Shown: positions 25,594 to 34,275 of the stretch, piece by piece
How the letters are laid out: the number at the start of each line of letters is the position of its first letter
Numbering within the stretch: position 1 is the stretch's first letter
DNA from: Microbacterium terrisoli
GTDB lineage: Bacteria > Actinomycetota > Actinomycetes > Actinomycetales > Microbacteriaceae
Length of the DNA: 64,000 bases
Assembly (NCBI RefSeq): GCF_030866805.1
Contig: NZ_CP133019.1
Location: forward strand, 3,534,001 to 3,598,000
Direction: 5' to 3'
Position numbers and translations under genes: made by a program
The notes under the pieces: generated by a model
Told to the model about the DNA's origin: nothing
The model's database searches: none
Seen by the model: the letters and a program-made list of their open reading frames with translations, nothing else

Positions 25594-27171
25594 TCACCCT
25601 CGCGATGCTGCGACGTGGGTCATACTCGAAGCGCCTGCTCGCCAGACGATAGTGGACTCACCGGGTTTGCACAACATTTCTTCAGGTTCATCGGGCCCAC
25701 TGACGGCGACGTCGGCGGCCCGCGATACGCTCCGGTCATGGTTTCGTTCGGCACCGTCGACTCGCCGGTCGGCAGACTGGGAGTGACCAGCGACGGCGAC
25801 GCGATCACGGGCGTCGGCTGGGGTCTTCGGCGGCCGATGGATGCCACGACCGACCCGGATCCGGTGCTGAGCGCCGCGATCAGCCAATTGGCGGCCTATT
25901 TCGCCGGAACGCTGCGCCGGTTCGACGTGCCGTTCGACCTCGGGCCGCAGGCCGAGGGCACGCGCACGGTCCTGACCACGCTGTTCGAGACCGTCGACTA
26001 CGGCGAGAAGGTCACCTACGGCGAGCTCGCGGACCGCAGCGGCTGCGGCATCCCGGCACGCGGCATCGGGGCGATCATGGGCGCGAATCCGATCCCCATC
26101 ATCGTGCCCTGCCATCGCGTCGTGGCAGGCGATGGCCTGGGTGGATACTCCGGCGGCGAGCGCGGTCAGGGCCTTGCCACGAAGCGCTGGCTGCTCGAGT
26201 TCGAGGGAGCGTTGCCGGCGGCGCTGTTCTGAGGGTGCGCTGCCGGGCGCTGTCCTGAGGATGCGCTGCCGGGCGCTGTTCTGAGGGCGAGGCCGGCGTC
26301 CGCGACGGCGCCGACGTCCCGTCACCCGCACCTCTGGTTGAGCGGTGAATCCCGCCGATCGATACGTCGCGACCGCGCCGACATTGGAACTCTCGGTGTT
26401 CACGACCGCGCTCGACGCGCCGAGTTGGCGCAGCGCCGCGGCAGCGGCGACCGAGATCGCCCGGCCGTATCCGCGGCCGCGGTGCTCGTTGTGCACTCCC
26501 ACCGGTTCGAGCAGCCCGGGCCGCCCGGCGCCCGCCGACCAGACGGTCGCCACCGCGACCGCCTCGCCCCGGTCGTCGAATCCGACCAGGCAGCGGGCAT
26601 CGGCGTACAGCGGCCCTTCTGCCATGATGTGCCAGCGCTGCTCGGTGAACGTCGAGCGCTCGAAGGCGCTGCGCTGCACCGCGGTGCGCGCCGACACCAG
26701 ATCGCCGTCGACGATCTCGACACGGATGCCGCAGGGTTCGACCGGCTCGGACACGTCACGACGCAGCGCCGTCCAGGATTCGCCGGTCCCCCACCCGTTC
26801 GCCGCGAGCACGTCGCGCGCCGCCGCATCAGCGGGCAGCTCGACGTCCGCCTCACCCGCCGGCAGCACGCCGCGTCGAGGCTCGTCGAGGTCGGCGGCGA
26901 TGCGCGCTGCGAGCGCGCCGTCGGCCCGCACGTCGGGCGCCGTCGTCATGCGCAGCAGCCCGGGCCCGTCGAGGAATCCGGCTGCGAGGATCCGATCGCC
27001 GTCACTCCAGACGCGCAGCGCCGCCGCGGTCGCGTCGGCGCCGAAGCGCCAGAACCAGCCGATGTCGCCGGGGTGCAGCTGATGCGGCTCGCCGTCCTGC
27101 TGCCAGGAGCGCAGCGCCTCGGTGACATCGGTGAGGTCGGCGAGGGAGGGTTCGCGCAACTCGATGGGCAT
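25594..27171 (-). CDS. GNAT family N-acetyltransferase with lost stop (open frame runs antisense through ogt)
   Basis: The first ~281 residues form a normal GNAT protein, with the acetyl-CoA loop VGVHNEHRGRGYGRAISVAAA and the final strand VATYRSAGFTAQPEVR. After PEVR the frame continues for ~240 more codons, antisense to the whole ogt gene, with Arg-rich, shadow-like composition. Deleting one G in the GGG run at 26325-26327 would give PEVR followed at once by TGA (26322-26324), a natural family end. So either a recent frameshift or a homopolymer sequencing error is likely. The functional part is about 26325-27171. Confidence 0.7.
   Translation of the reverse strand: MPIELREPSLADLTDVTEALRSWQQDGEPHQLHPGDIGWFWRFGADATAAALRVWSDGDRILAAGFLDGPGLLRMTTAPDVRADGALAARIAADLDEPRRGVLPAGEADVELPADAAARDVLAANGWGTGESWTALRRDVSEPVEPCGIRVEIVDGDLVSARTAVQRSAFERSTFTEQRWHIMAEGPLYADARCLVGFDDRGEAVAVATVWSAGAGRPGLLEPVGVHNEHRGRGYGRAISVAAAAALRQLGASSAVVNTESSNVGAVATYRSAGFTAQPEVRVTGRRRRRGRRPRPQNSARQRILRTAPGSAPSEQRRRQRSLELEQPALRGKALTALAAGVSTQAIACHDAMAGHDDGDRIRAHDRPDAACRDAAAAAVRELAVGDLLAVVDGLEQRGQDRARALGLRPEVERHVEPAQRSGEIGRQLADRGAQHRIRVGRGIHRPPKTPADARDRVAVAGHSQSADRRVDGAERNHDRSVSRAADVAVSGPDEPEEMLCKPGESTIVWRAGASSMTHVAASRG
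25738..26232 (+). CDS. ogt: Methylated-DNA--protein-cysteine methyltransferase
   Basis: A 164-residue suicide DNA-repair protein that takes alkyl groups from O6-alkylguanine onto Cys125 in IIVPCHRVV. The helix-turn-helix segment (VTYGELADRSGCGIPARGIGAIMGANP, ends given) and the closing GGYSGG...KRWLLE are present. The N-terminal domain is short, as in single-function Ogt/MGMT proteins. It diverges from the Rhs gene and its 3' end carries a 26-nt tandem duplication. Confidence 0.92.
   Translation: MVSFGTVDSPVGRLGVTSDGDAITGVGWGLRRPMDATTDPDPVLSAAISQLAAYFAGTLRRFDVPFDLGPQAEGTRTVLTTLFETVDYGEKVTYGELADRSGCGIPARGIGAIMGANPIPIIVPCHRVVAGDGLGGYSGGERGQGLATKRWLLEFEGALPAALF
26229..26280. repeat. Two 26-nt tandem units at the ogt stop codon
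   Basis: Near-identical 26-nt units (26229-26254 and 26255-26280) begin at the ogt stop (CTGAGG...); a third CTGAGG follows. Twenty-six is not a multiple of three, so the duplication shifts the frame of anything reading through it, including the run-on GNAT frame on the other strand. Confidence 0.85.
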
Positions 27172-27330
27172 CCCTCGATCATGCCCGATCGCGCGGTGAC
27201 CGGGCAGCGCGGGTCTGCCGCGGCAGCCGCGGGCGAGGAGTGCAGAGCGGGTGCTGCATCAGCAGGGCGCACGCCCACCGGCCCGATCAGTCCGACCGAC
27301 CGACGCCGGCCGACGCGCCAGACTGGGCTC

Positions 27331-27987
27331 ATGCACCCCGCTACCCCGATCGACCTGACGACGTGGCCCCGACGTGAGCACTTCGCGCACTATCGCCGTG
27401 CCGTGCCCTGCAGCTATTCGATGACAGTGCAGCTGGATGCCACTGCCTTCGCCGACTTCCTGTCGCGATCGGCGCGCAAGACGTATATCGCACAGATCTG
27501 GGCCATCGCGTCGATCGTCAATCGGCACGACGAATTCCGGATGTGTCTCACAGAATCGGGCGCTCCGGCGATCTGGCCGGTGGTGCACCCCGCGTTCACG
27601 GTGTTCAACCCGCAGCGCGAGACATTCTCGTGCGTGTGGGCGGAATACAACGCGGACTTCGGCGCTTTCCACGAGGCGGCGGCCGCGCTTCTCGCCGAAC
27701 ACAGCAGTGCAGCCGAATTCTTTCCGCAGGGCGAGCTGCCCGCGAACGCGTTCGACGTGTCCAGTCTTCCGTGGGCCTCGTTCACCGGTTTCACGCTCGA
27801 CATCCGCGACGCCTGGGACCATCTCGCACCGATCTTCACGCTCGGCCGCTACGTGCGACGAGGCGACCAGGTAGAGCTTCCCCTCGCCGTCCAGATCCAC
27901 CATGCGGCCGCCGACGGATTCCATACGGCGCGACTCGTGAGCGAACTGCAGGAACTGCTCGCCCATCCGCACTGGATCGACCAGTAG
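27331..27987 (+). CDS. cat: Chloramphenicol O-acetyltransferase (type A-like)
   Basis: A 218-residue protein, the usual CAT length. The catalytic motif HHAAADGFH (His191, Asp195) is intact near the C-terminus, and the N-terminal TWPRREHFAHYRR and the central FSCVWAEYNADF segments match CAT trimers. It would acetylate chloramphenicol with acetyl-CoA. Base composition is like its neighbours, so it looks like a resident gene and not a recent resistance import. Confidence 0.87.
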   Translation: MHPATPIDLTTWPRREHFAHYRRAVPCSYSMTVQLDATAFADFLSRSARKTYIAQIWAIASIVNRHDEFRMCLTESGAPAIWPVVHPAFTVFNPQRETFSCVWAEYNADFGAFHEAAAALLAEHSSAAEFFPQGELPANAFDVSSLPWASFTGFTLDIRDAWDHLAPIFTLGRYVRRGDQVELPLAVQIHHAAADGFHTARLVSELQELLAHPHWIDQ

Positions 27988-27997
27988 CGATGCGTGC

Positions 27998-29359
27998 TCA
28001 GGCGGCGGTGTAGCAGAAGCGTGCGCGGCCGCCGAGGCGCGGGGTCTGCGCGGGGTCGACGGTCACTGGTGGGATGAACCAGACCTTGGCTTTCACGCCG
28101 TGGCCTCCGATGCGGATTTCCCACCCGTTGTCGTGGATGCGGTGGTGACACGACTCGCACAGCAGCACGCCTTCGTCGATGTCGGTCTCTCCGTGATCTC
28201 GCATCCACCAGTTCAGATGATGCGCTTTGGTCATCCAGGGTGGCAGATTGCACATCGCGCACCCGCCGTCGCGTTCGACGAGCGCGAGCTGCTGCGGTCT
28301 GGTGAACAACCGCTTCTCTCTGCCCCAGTCCATGACTTCGGACTCCCCGTCCAGGACGACCGGGATGATTCCCGCCGCCGCGACGTGGCGGGCTCTGGCG
28401 GGTGAGATCGGGGCGGTGATGCCGTCGATCTCGGCGAGCCCCGCACCCTCGGTGAGGGTCTCGAGGTCCATCCGCACCACGACGGTGGCGCCGGCCAGCG
28501 GCAGGTCTTTGTTCTTGCATCCCAATGCGTGTTCGGCGAGGTGGATCAGCGCCTCAGCCTGCAGCTTCGGCACGTTGGGGCGGACGGCGTCGTCGTCACC
28601 GTGCGTGACGTCGTCCCGCTTGGAGCGGAACACGGCGGACACGAGCGCGTCGATCGCGACCTTGAAGGCAGCGCCGCGGGAGATCTCGATCTTGCCGTCG
28701 ATGACGAGGAATCCGTCGCGTTCCAGAACGTGCAGGTACTCCGCGTCGCGCCGCTCGCGCTCGGTCGGCTCGACGCCGTCTTGATCGAGCCAGGCCTCAC
28801 AGTGCGCGACGAGCTTGCGCAGCTGATCGAGCGTCAGTCCGGGCGCTCGCTCCACGAGGATCTGCTCGACGCGGTCGCGGTCCGAGGCCTTCGAGCGCAT
28901 GGCGACCCTGTCGAGCATCGTGACGATGAGCCCTGCCGCCAACTGGCCGATTCGGCCGGCGCACACGCCTTCGGCCACGAAGGGATGCTTCGCGGGCAGC
29001 GGCTCGCCCGTGAGCGCCTGTCGTGGCGCGATCGCCCGGCCGACGGTGATCACCCGATTCGCCTCGCCCAGACCGATTCCGGTGACCGCGGCGATCATCG
29101 CGCCCGCGTTGCGGTACCCCTGCTGCTTCGCGAGCGAATCGGCGCCCCGTTCGCGGCGGGATTCCCGGTCGACTTCGGCGGCGACCTGCGCACGCACACC
29201 GTCGACCTGCCGGGTGACCGCGCCCAGCTGTTCCAGAGCCCACACCAGCTGCGGGCCGTTCAATTCGGATGCCGCACCCGCCGGCACGTCGTCGTCACCG
29301 GTCCACACCTGTCGCAGCGCGGCGACGGCGTCCTCGAGTCCGGTGAGCAGATCTTCCAT
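27998..29359 (-). CDS. DUF222 / HNH endonuclease domain protein (13E12-type)
   Basis: A 453-residue protein with an N-terminal DUF222 region (LVWALEQLGAVTRQVDGVRAQ...GEANRVITVG) and a C-terminal HNH nuclease domain: CAMCNLPPWMTKAHHLNWWMRDHG then GVLLCESCHHRIHDNGWEI, with both Cys pairs and the catalytic histidines. This family (the 13E12 repeat proteins of mycobacteria) is multicopy in actinobacteria and behaves like a resident mobile or repeated gene; its biological role is not settled. Start ATG 29359; a promoter just upstream predicts an almost leaderless transcript. Confidence 0.87.
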   Translation of the reverse strand: MEDLLTGLEDAVAALRQVWTGDDDVPAGAASELNGPQLVWALEQLGAVTRQVDGVRAQVAAEVDRESRRERGADSLAKQQGYRNAGAMIAAVTGIGLGEANRVITVGRAIAPRQALTGEPLPAKHPFVAEGVCAGRIGQLAAGLIVTMLDRVAMRSKASDRDRVEQILVERAPGLTLDQLRKLVAHCEAWLDQDGVEPTERERRDAEYLHVLERDGFLVIDGKIEISRGAAFKVAIDALVSAVFRSKRDDVTHGDDDAVRPNVPKLQAEALIHLAEHALGCKNKDLPLAGATVVVRMDLETLTEGAGLAEIDGITAPISPARARHVAAAGIIPVVLDGESEVMDWGREKRLFTRPQQLALVERDGGCAMCNLPPWMTKAHHLNWWMRDHGETDIDEGVLLCESCHHRIHDNGWEIRIGGHGVKAKVWFIPPVTVDPAQTPRLGGRARFCYTAA

Positions 29360-29366
29360 ACCTCCA

Positions 29367-29394
29367 ATAGTACAGATATACGCATTACAGTCAA
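29367..29394 (-). promoter_or_regulatory. Sigma-70-type promoter of the DUF222-HNH gene
   Basis: On the minus strand TTGACT (29394-29389), a 16-base spacer and TACTAT (29372-29367) closely match the vegetative consensus. The expected start of transcription, about seven bases on, falls at or next to the ATG (29359). The local A+T content is far above the surroundings. Confidence 0.65.
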
Positions 29395-29485
29395 GAGATA
29401 TCTTCGAGAGATTCGAATCTGTAGATAACCGATCCCGCTCCACGACTGGGGAGGAGGCGATGCGCTTCGAACATCACGCCGAATG

Positions 29486-30211
29486 TCACCCTCGCGAATC
29501 GAAGAACTCCCAGTGCCCCTCCGATACGACCTCGACGGCTCCGTCGACAACCGAGATCGCCGTCTGATCGTCGATCGCATACGCGGGTCCCGGCATCCTC
29601 GTCGCCCACTCCCGTGCGCGCTCGAGTGCGTTGTCCGGCCAGCCCGGGTAGTCCAGGTGCGGAAAGATCGAGAAGTCGACGACGCCGAGCGTCTCGTCGG
29701 ACCCGTCCGGCCGCCAGTCCACGAACTCGCGGCCGATGCGGGGCGTCATGACCATGCTCCCCGCGCTCACTCCCACCCATACCGTGTCGGGCAACGCCGG
29801 GAGCATCCCGGCGAGCCCGGACCGCCGCATCCAGCCACCGAGATAGACCGCCTCGCCGCCGTCGACCAGCAGAACGTCCGCGTCGCGCACCCACGGCTGC
29901 CAGCGCTGCGGGTCGATGTCGGGCAGGGCCGTCAGCTCGAGCACGCCGATCGACGACCAGCTCAGATCACACAGGCCGCCGGCATCCGCCCACTGCCCCG
30001 CCGTGGACTTCCACACCGATATCGGCGTGCACGCAGGCTGCCCCCACTGTGCTGTAGGGATGAACAGCGCGTTGGATTCGGCGAGTGGCTTGCCCAGCAG
30101 GCCGACGAGCCTGTCGTGGCAACCCCGGGGGCGAGTCGGCGCTCCGGTGGGGGACCCCAGCCTTAGAGTGTGCCGAGCCGGTTCGCCACACGCCGAGCCG
30201 GCCCACCACAC
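29486..30211 (-). CDS. Peptidase E-like (S51) protein with disrupted N-terminus
   Basis: From about 30124 the frame matches S51/peptidase-E-like proteins: HDRLVGLLGKPLAESNALF, the nucleophile elbow GVSAGSMVM, and a C-terminal region with FSIFPHLDYPGWPDN. The family normally begins ~18 residues earlier with a strand such as MRLLLTSGG; here that segment is absent and the frame instead enters a 20-nt tandem repeat. The only in-frame starts, GTG 30211 and ATG 30235, would give a foreign N-terminus without the first beta-strand. The product may be inactive. The family releases Asp-containing dipeptides. Confidence 0.6.
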   Translation of the reverse strand: MWWAGSACGEPARHTLRLGSPTGAPTRPRGCHDRLVGLLGKPLAESNALFIPTAQWGQPACTPISVWKSTAGQWADAGGLCDLSWSSIGVLELTALPDIDPQRWQPWVRDADVLLVDGGEAVYLGGWMRRSGLAGMLPALPDTVWVGVSAGSMVMTPRIGREFVDWRPDGSDETLGVVDFSIFPHLDYPGWPDNALERAREWATRMPGPAYAIDDQTAISVVDGAVEVVSEGHWEFFDSRG

Positions 30212-30222
30212 GCCGATCCGGC
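30172..30222. repeat. 20-nt tandem repeat between peptidase E-like and SRPBCC genes
   Basis: Units at 30172-30191 and 30192-30211 (GCCGAGCCGG-N-CCACAC pattern) and a partial third from 30212 lie where the peptidase-E N-terminus should be encoded, and end about 17 bases before the SRPBCC start. Confidence 0.75.
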
Positions 30223-30238
30223 AGAGAGCGAGCATCTG

Positions 30239-30676
30239 ATGACCGACGGATACACAGCAACGTCGACGATCGCGATCGACGCGCCGCGAGACCACGTCTG
30301 GGCGGTGCTCACCGACCCCGGCGCCACCAAGGAGTTCATGTTCGGCACCGAACTCGTCACCGACTGGGCCGTGGGCGGCCCGATTCGCTGGCGCGGCATC
30401 TGGCAGGGCAAGCCCTACGAGGATCACGGCATCGTCGTCGCGTTCGAGCCCGGCCGCCGCCTCGTCAACACTCACTTCAGTCCGTTGAGCGGCCAGCCCG
30501 ACGTACCCGAGAACCACCACACGCTGACGTGGACACTCGAGGACGGGGCTGCACAGGGTCAGACCGTGCTGACCCTGGCGCAGGACAACAATGCCACTCC
30601 CGATGCCGCCGCGCACTCGAAGGACATGTGGGACAGCCTGGTCGCCGCGGTGAAGGAGATCGCGGAGCGCGACTGA
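30239..30676 (+). CDS. SRPBCC / AHSA1-like domain protein
   Basis: A 145-residue START-like ligand-binding fold protein: STIAIDAPRDHVWAVLTDPG at the start, GGPIRWRGIWQGKPYEDHG in the middle, and a long C-terminal helix MWDSLVAAVKEIAE. This matches the AHSA1 (activator of Hsp90 ATPase-like) SRPBCC proteins of bacteria, whose ligands are mostly unknown. ATG 30239 is the first start after the tandem repeat. Confidence 0.84.
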   Translation: MTDGYTATSTIAIDAPRDHVWAVLTDPGATKEFMFGTELVTDWAVGGPIRWRGIWQGKPYEDHGIVVAFEPGRRLVNTHFSPLSGQPDVPENHHTLTWTLEDGAAQGQTVLTLAQDNNATPDAAAHSKDMWDSLVAAVKEIAERD

Positions 30677-30684
30677 ACCGCCCG

Positions 30685-32727
30685 CTACCACCACCAGGAT
30701 CGACCGCGCAGCATGCCCCCGAGGTCCTCGGGCGTGCCCGACCGTCCCGGCCGCGCCCCGAGATAGCTGTCGACGACGGCGCGACCGAGGTCGGCAAGTT
30801 CTGGGGCGACGACCCGGCCGTCGGCCCGAGCGGCCAACGCGTCGATGAACTGCGCCAGCGAGGGGTCATCGCCGAGGCGGAAGAACGTGGTCTGCGCGCC
30901 CATCCGCTGCACGGTATCGAGTTCGCGCACGGTGACGGCCACCGTGTACGGATCGGGCGGGTACGAGAAGAACACCTCGCCGTTCGGCTCGAGGTGCGCG
31001 GTGGGCTCGCCGTCGGTCACGATCAGCAGCACCGGCTGCGCCGTCGGATGCCGACGGAAGTGCCGCTCGGCCAGCAGCAGCGCATGGTGCAGGTTCGTGC
31101 CCTTGTCCCACACGGCATCTTTCGCCGTGAGCTGCTCGATATCGACCACCTCGGCGTACCGCGAGAACGCGATCAGCTGCAGGTCGTCGCCGCGAAAGCG
31201 CGTGGAGATCAGATGGTGCAGTGCCAGCGCCGTGCGCTTCATGGGCACCCATCGGTCGTCCATCGCCATCGAGAACGACGTGTCCACCAGCAGCGCCACG
31301 GCGGCGGTCGTGCGCTGCTCGGTCTCGACGACCTCGACGTCGCGGGTGTCGAGCCGCACACCGTGCGAAGCGTCGCCGCCGGACGCGATCGTGCGCAGCA
31401 CCGCGTTGGAGACCGTGCGTGGGATGTCCCACGGCTCGGTGTCGCCGTACGCCCATTCGCGCGTCGCACCGGTGCGGTCACCGGCCGCACCCGCGTTGCG
31501 CGTCTCGCGGCGCCCCGACCGGGCCGATTGGCGGGTCGCGACATCCCACATCAACGCCCGCCCCAGCTGGCGCATCGCCTTCGGCGTCAGCCGCAGCGAG
31601 CCGTCCGAGGCCCGCTGCAGCATGCCGGTGTCGCGCAGCTGCTGCTCGAGATCGCGCAGAGCGCGGGCGTTCACGGCGGCATCGTCGCCGACCAGGCGGG
31701 CCAGCGCATCGAGGTCGATGTCGTCCATGCGCGCGCCCGGGTACACCTGCCCCAGCTGCTCGGCGAGCGCATCGAGGTCGGACAGGTCCTGCATCACGCC
31801 TGTCGCCTCACCGAGCCCCATCGGCTCGTCGCCGGAGAAGGATGCCGAACCCGTCCAGTCCTCGCCGGGTCGCAGCGCGCGCAGGTTGTCGTCCAAGAGC
31901 GAGAGCGACTGCATGAGCTCGGGGGAGCCGAACGCCTGCGCCGCCAGGTTCATCAGCTCGTCGCGCTGTTCGGGACTCATCGAGTTGAGCATCCGCTGCG
32001 CGGCCGCCGAGCGCTGCGCGAGAGCGTCCATGAGCTCGTCGAGATTCTGTGGATTCTCGGGGAACTGCGCGCCGTGCTTGCGCATGAACTCGTCGAAGTC
32101 AGCCTGGGTGTCTTCGCCGAGCCGACGCTTGTCGAGCAGGGCGTTCAGATCGTCGAGCATCTCGCGGATGGCCTGGCGATCGGCATCCGTCGCGTTCTCG
32201 AGCGCCTGCTTCATGCCCGCGAAGCGCTGATCGAGCAGCTCGCGACCGAGCAGCTCGCGGATCTTGTCGTAGTCGGCCCGTGCGGCGGGGCTCTGCCAGT
32301 CGTAATCGGCGAGGTCGTTCACCGCCGCGGCGGTGCTGGGCGGCAGGTTCTCGAGCCGCATCTCGGCGAAGGCCCGCGCGTCGTCGTCGAGCTGCACGTC
32401 GGTGGCGAGGCGCTTGCGCTCTTCGAGCACCGCTCGGTCCAGCAGCTGACGCACCTCTTGCAGGGTGCCGTCCAGGCGGTGCCTGCTCACCAGCTCGGCC
32501 CGCCGCTCGCGCACGCGGCGCGCCAGATCGTCGAGCCCCTGCCGGCCGGAACCCCCGCGGCGCAGGTATTCGCGCATCGCACGCTCGGCCGAGACGCCGG
32601 CCATCACGTCGGCGCCGATCGCTTCGAGCGCCTGCTGCACGGGCACCGGCGGGGCCAGCGGATCGCCGCCGGAATACCTGCCGTACCGTGCCGTGTGCGC
32701 GGGCACGCGGTGGAAGCTGCGCACCAT
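30685..32727 (-). CDS. VWA domain protein (partner of the MoxR-like ATPase)
   Basis: A 680-residue cytosolic protein. Residues up to ~430 are helical and charged (repeated LDDL, LLDKRRLGED segments). The C-terminal ~220 residues form a von Willebrand A domain with the metal-ion site VDTSFSMAMDD, the conserved Thr in WDKGTNLHHAL, and LIVTDGEPTAHLEP. Start ATG 32727 is preceded by AAGGAG at six bases; a longer frame to 32781 has no site. MoxR ATPase plus VWA pairs act as chaperone-like assemblies that insert cofactors or remodel a partner complex. Confidence 0.85.
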   Translation of the reverse strand: MVRSFHRVPAHTARYGRYSGGDPLAPPVPVQQALEAIGADVMAGVSAERAMREYLRRGGSGRQGLDDLARRVRERRAELVSRHRLDGTLQEVRQLLDRAVLEERKRLATDVQLDDDARAFAEMRLENLPPSTAAAVNDLADYDWQSPAARADYDKIRELLGRELLDQRFAGMKQALENATDADRQAIREMLDDLNALLDKRRLGEDTQADFDEFMRKHGAQFPENPQNLDELMDALAQRSAAAQRMLNSMSPEQRDELMNLAAQAFGSPELMQSLSLLDDNLRALRPGEDWTGSASFSGDEPMGLGEATGVMQDLSDLDALAEQLGQVYPGARMDDIDLDALARLVGDDAAVNARALRDLEQQLRDTGMLQRASDGSLRLTPKAMRQLGRALMWDVATRQSARSGRRETRNAGAAGDRTGATREWAYGDTEPWDIPRTVSNAVLRTIASGGDASHGVRLDTRDVEVVETEQRTTAAVALLVDTSFSMAMDDRWVPMKRTALALHHLISTRFRGDDLQLIAFSRYAEVVDIEQLTAKDAVWDKGTNLHHALLLAERHFRRHPTAQPVLLIVTDGEPTAHLEPNGEVFFSYPPDPYTVAVTVRELDTVQRMGAQTTFFRLGDDPSLAQFIDALAARADGRVVAPELADLGRAVVDSYLGARPGRSGTPEDLGGMLRGRSWWW

Positions 32728-32796
32728 CAGCCGCTCCTTGCCTCGCTGACGGGCGGATGCCGGAGGTACGCCGGATGCCACGGGTCGAGATTGCGC

Positions 32797-34206
32797 TCAG
32801 CCATAGACGGTCTCTCCCCCGGCGCTCTCTTTGCCGATCAGCCGTTCGAGGTAGAGCGATTCGAGCAGCAGCTCGAGGGCGCCGGCGCGCTCGCCCGGTG
32901 TGTGCGCATCGAGCCGGCCGGCGACCCGGTCGAACAGATCGGACTCCCCCAGCACGGGCATCGCGGCCAGCACGTCGGCAGCCGGCACCTGTTCGCCGGT
33001 CATGACCGTGGCGGCCGCCGGTCCCCCCGACCTGCCGTGCAGCGCATCCACGAGCACGGTGGCGTCGATGCCGCTCAGATGCGCCCGGGCGGTCTCGGCC
33101 ACCGCCGTGCGCAGCAGATGCTCGAGGATGGCCCGCTCACGCCCCTCCTCACCCGTCTCGAACTCGATCTTGCCGCCGAGCACGTCCACGGCCGTCTCGA
33201 GGTCGACGGGTCGGGCGACGGCCTCAGGCTCGTGCTGCCGCGTCGCGCGGTGCAGTGCGGCCGCCGCGATCGTCTCGGCACCGGCGATCGCGAAACGCGC
33301 AGAGACCCCGGCGCGCTGGTCCACGGCATCCGATTCCCGAAGGTTGCGGGTGAACCGCGCGAGGATCTCGAGCAGGTACTCCGGCACATCGGCGACCAGC
33401 TCGGCCTCCTGACGGATCACCGCCACCTCCTCGTCGATGGTGGGCGGGTAGTGCGTGCGGATCTCGGCGCCGAAGCGGTCCTGCAGCGGTGTGATGATGC
33501 GCCCGCGGTTGGTGTAGTCCTCGGGGTTGGCGGTGGCGACGATGAGCACGTCGAGGTCGAGGCGCAGCACATAGCCGCGGATCTGGATGTCGCGCTCCTC
33601 CATCACGTTCAGCAGCGACACCTGGATGCGCTCGGCCAGGTCGGGCAGCTCGTTGATCGCGACGATGCCGCGGTGGCTGCGCGGCACGAGCCCGTAGTGG
33701 ATGGTCTCGGGGTCGCCCAGCGACCGCCCTTCGGCGACGCGGATCGGGTCCACGTCGCCGATGAGGTCGGCGACCGAGGTGTCGGGCGTCGCGAGCTTCT
33801 CGGCATAGCGCTCGGAGCGGTGGCGCCACGCGACGGGCAGGTCGTCGCCGAGTTCGGCGGCACGACGAAGGGATGCCGGTGTCACCGGCTGGTACGGATG
33901 CTCGCCGAGCTCGGACCCGGCGATGACCGGCGACCATTCGTCGAGCAGGCCGACGAGGCTGCGCAGCAGGCGCGTCTTGCCCTGGCCGCGCTCCCCCAGG
34001 AGCACGATGTCGTGGCCGGCGATCAGCGCCCGCTCCAGCTGCGGGATGACCGTGGTGTCGAACCCGTGGATGCCCGGCCACGGATCGGGTCCGTCGGCGA
34101 GCGCTGCCAGCAGGTTCTCGCGCAGCTCAGCGCGCAGCGGGCGATGCACGTGGCCCGATGCGCGCAGCTGACCGGTCGTGGTGATCTCGGGAGGCGATGA
34201 GGTCAT
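32797..34206 (-). CDS. MoxR/ChlI-like AAA+ ATPase
   Basis: A 469-residue AAA+ protein of the magnesium-chelatase-I/MoxR group: Walker A GERGQGKTRLL (near residue 71), Walker B region GIVAINELPDL, sensor 1 LIVATANPEDYTNRG, and an arginine-finger region TPLQDRFGAEIRTHYPP. It lies 69 bases upstream of the VWA gene in the same direction, the usual order for such pairs. The target complex is not in the window. Confidence 0.88.
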   Translation of the reverse strand: MTSSPPEITTTGQLRASGHVHRPLRAELRENLLAALADGPDPWPGIHGFDTTVIPQLERALIAGHDIVLLGERGQGKTRLLRSLVGLLDEWSPVIAGSELGEHPYQPVTPASLRRAAELGDDLPVAWRHRSERYAEKLATPDTSVADLIGDVDPIRVAEGRSLGDPETIHYGLVPRSHRGIVAINELPDLAERIQVSLLNVMEERDIQIRGYVLRLDLDVLIVATANPEDYTNRGRIITPLQDRFGAEIRTHYPPTIDEEVAVIRQEAELVADVPEYLLEILARFTRNLRESDAVDQRAGVSARFAIAGAETIAAAALHRATRQHEPEAVARPVDLETAVDVLGGKIEFETGEEGRERAILEHLLRTAVAETARAHLSGIDATVLVDALHGRSGGPAAATVMTGEQVPAADVLAAMPVLGESDLFDRVAGRLDAHTPGERAGALELLLESLYLERLIGKESAGGETVYG

Positions 34207-34275
34207 GGGGAGAGGTTAAGCCGCGTGGGTCACGCATGGGCGGGTTTCACGGCATCCTCATCCGTCGGCTTGGCG

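Noticed and set aside
27331..27987. Recently acquired resistance cassette
   Set aside because: The cat gene has base composition like its neighbours, and no integron, transposase or flanking repeats are present.
30085..34200. A 1371-codon open frame on the plus strand
   Set aside because: It is antisense to the MoxR and VWA genes, has no recognisable domain and shows the same shadow composition.
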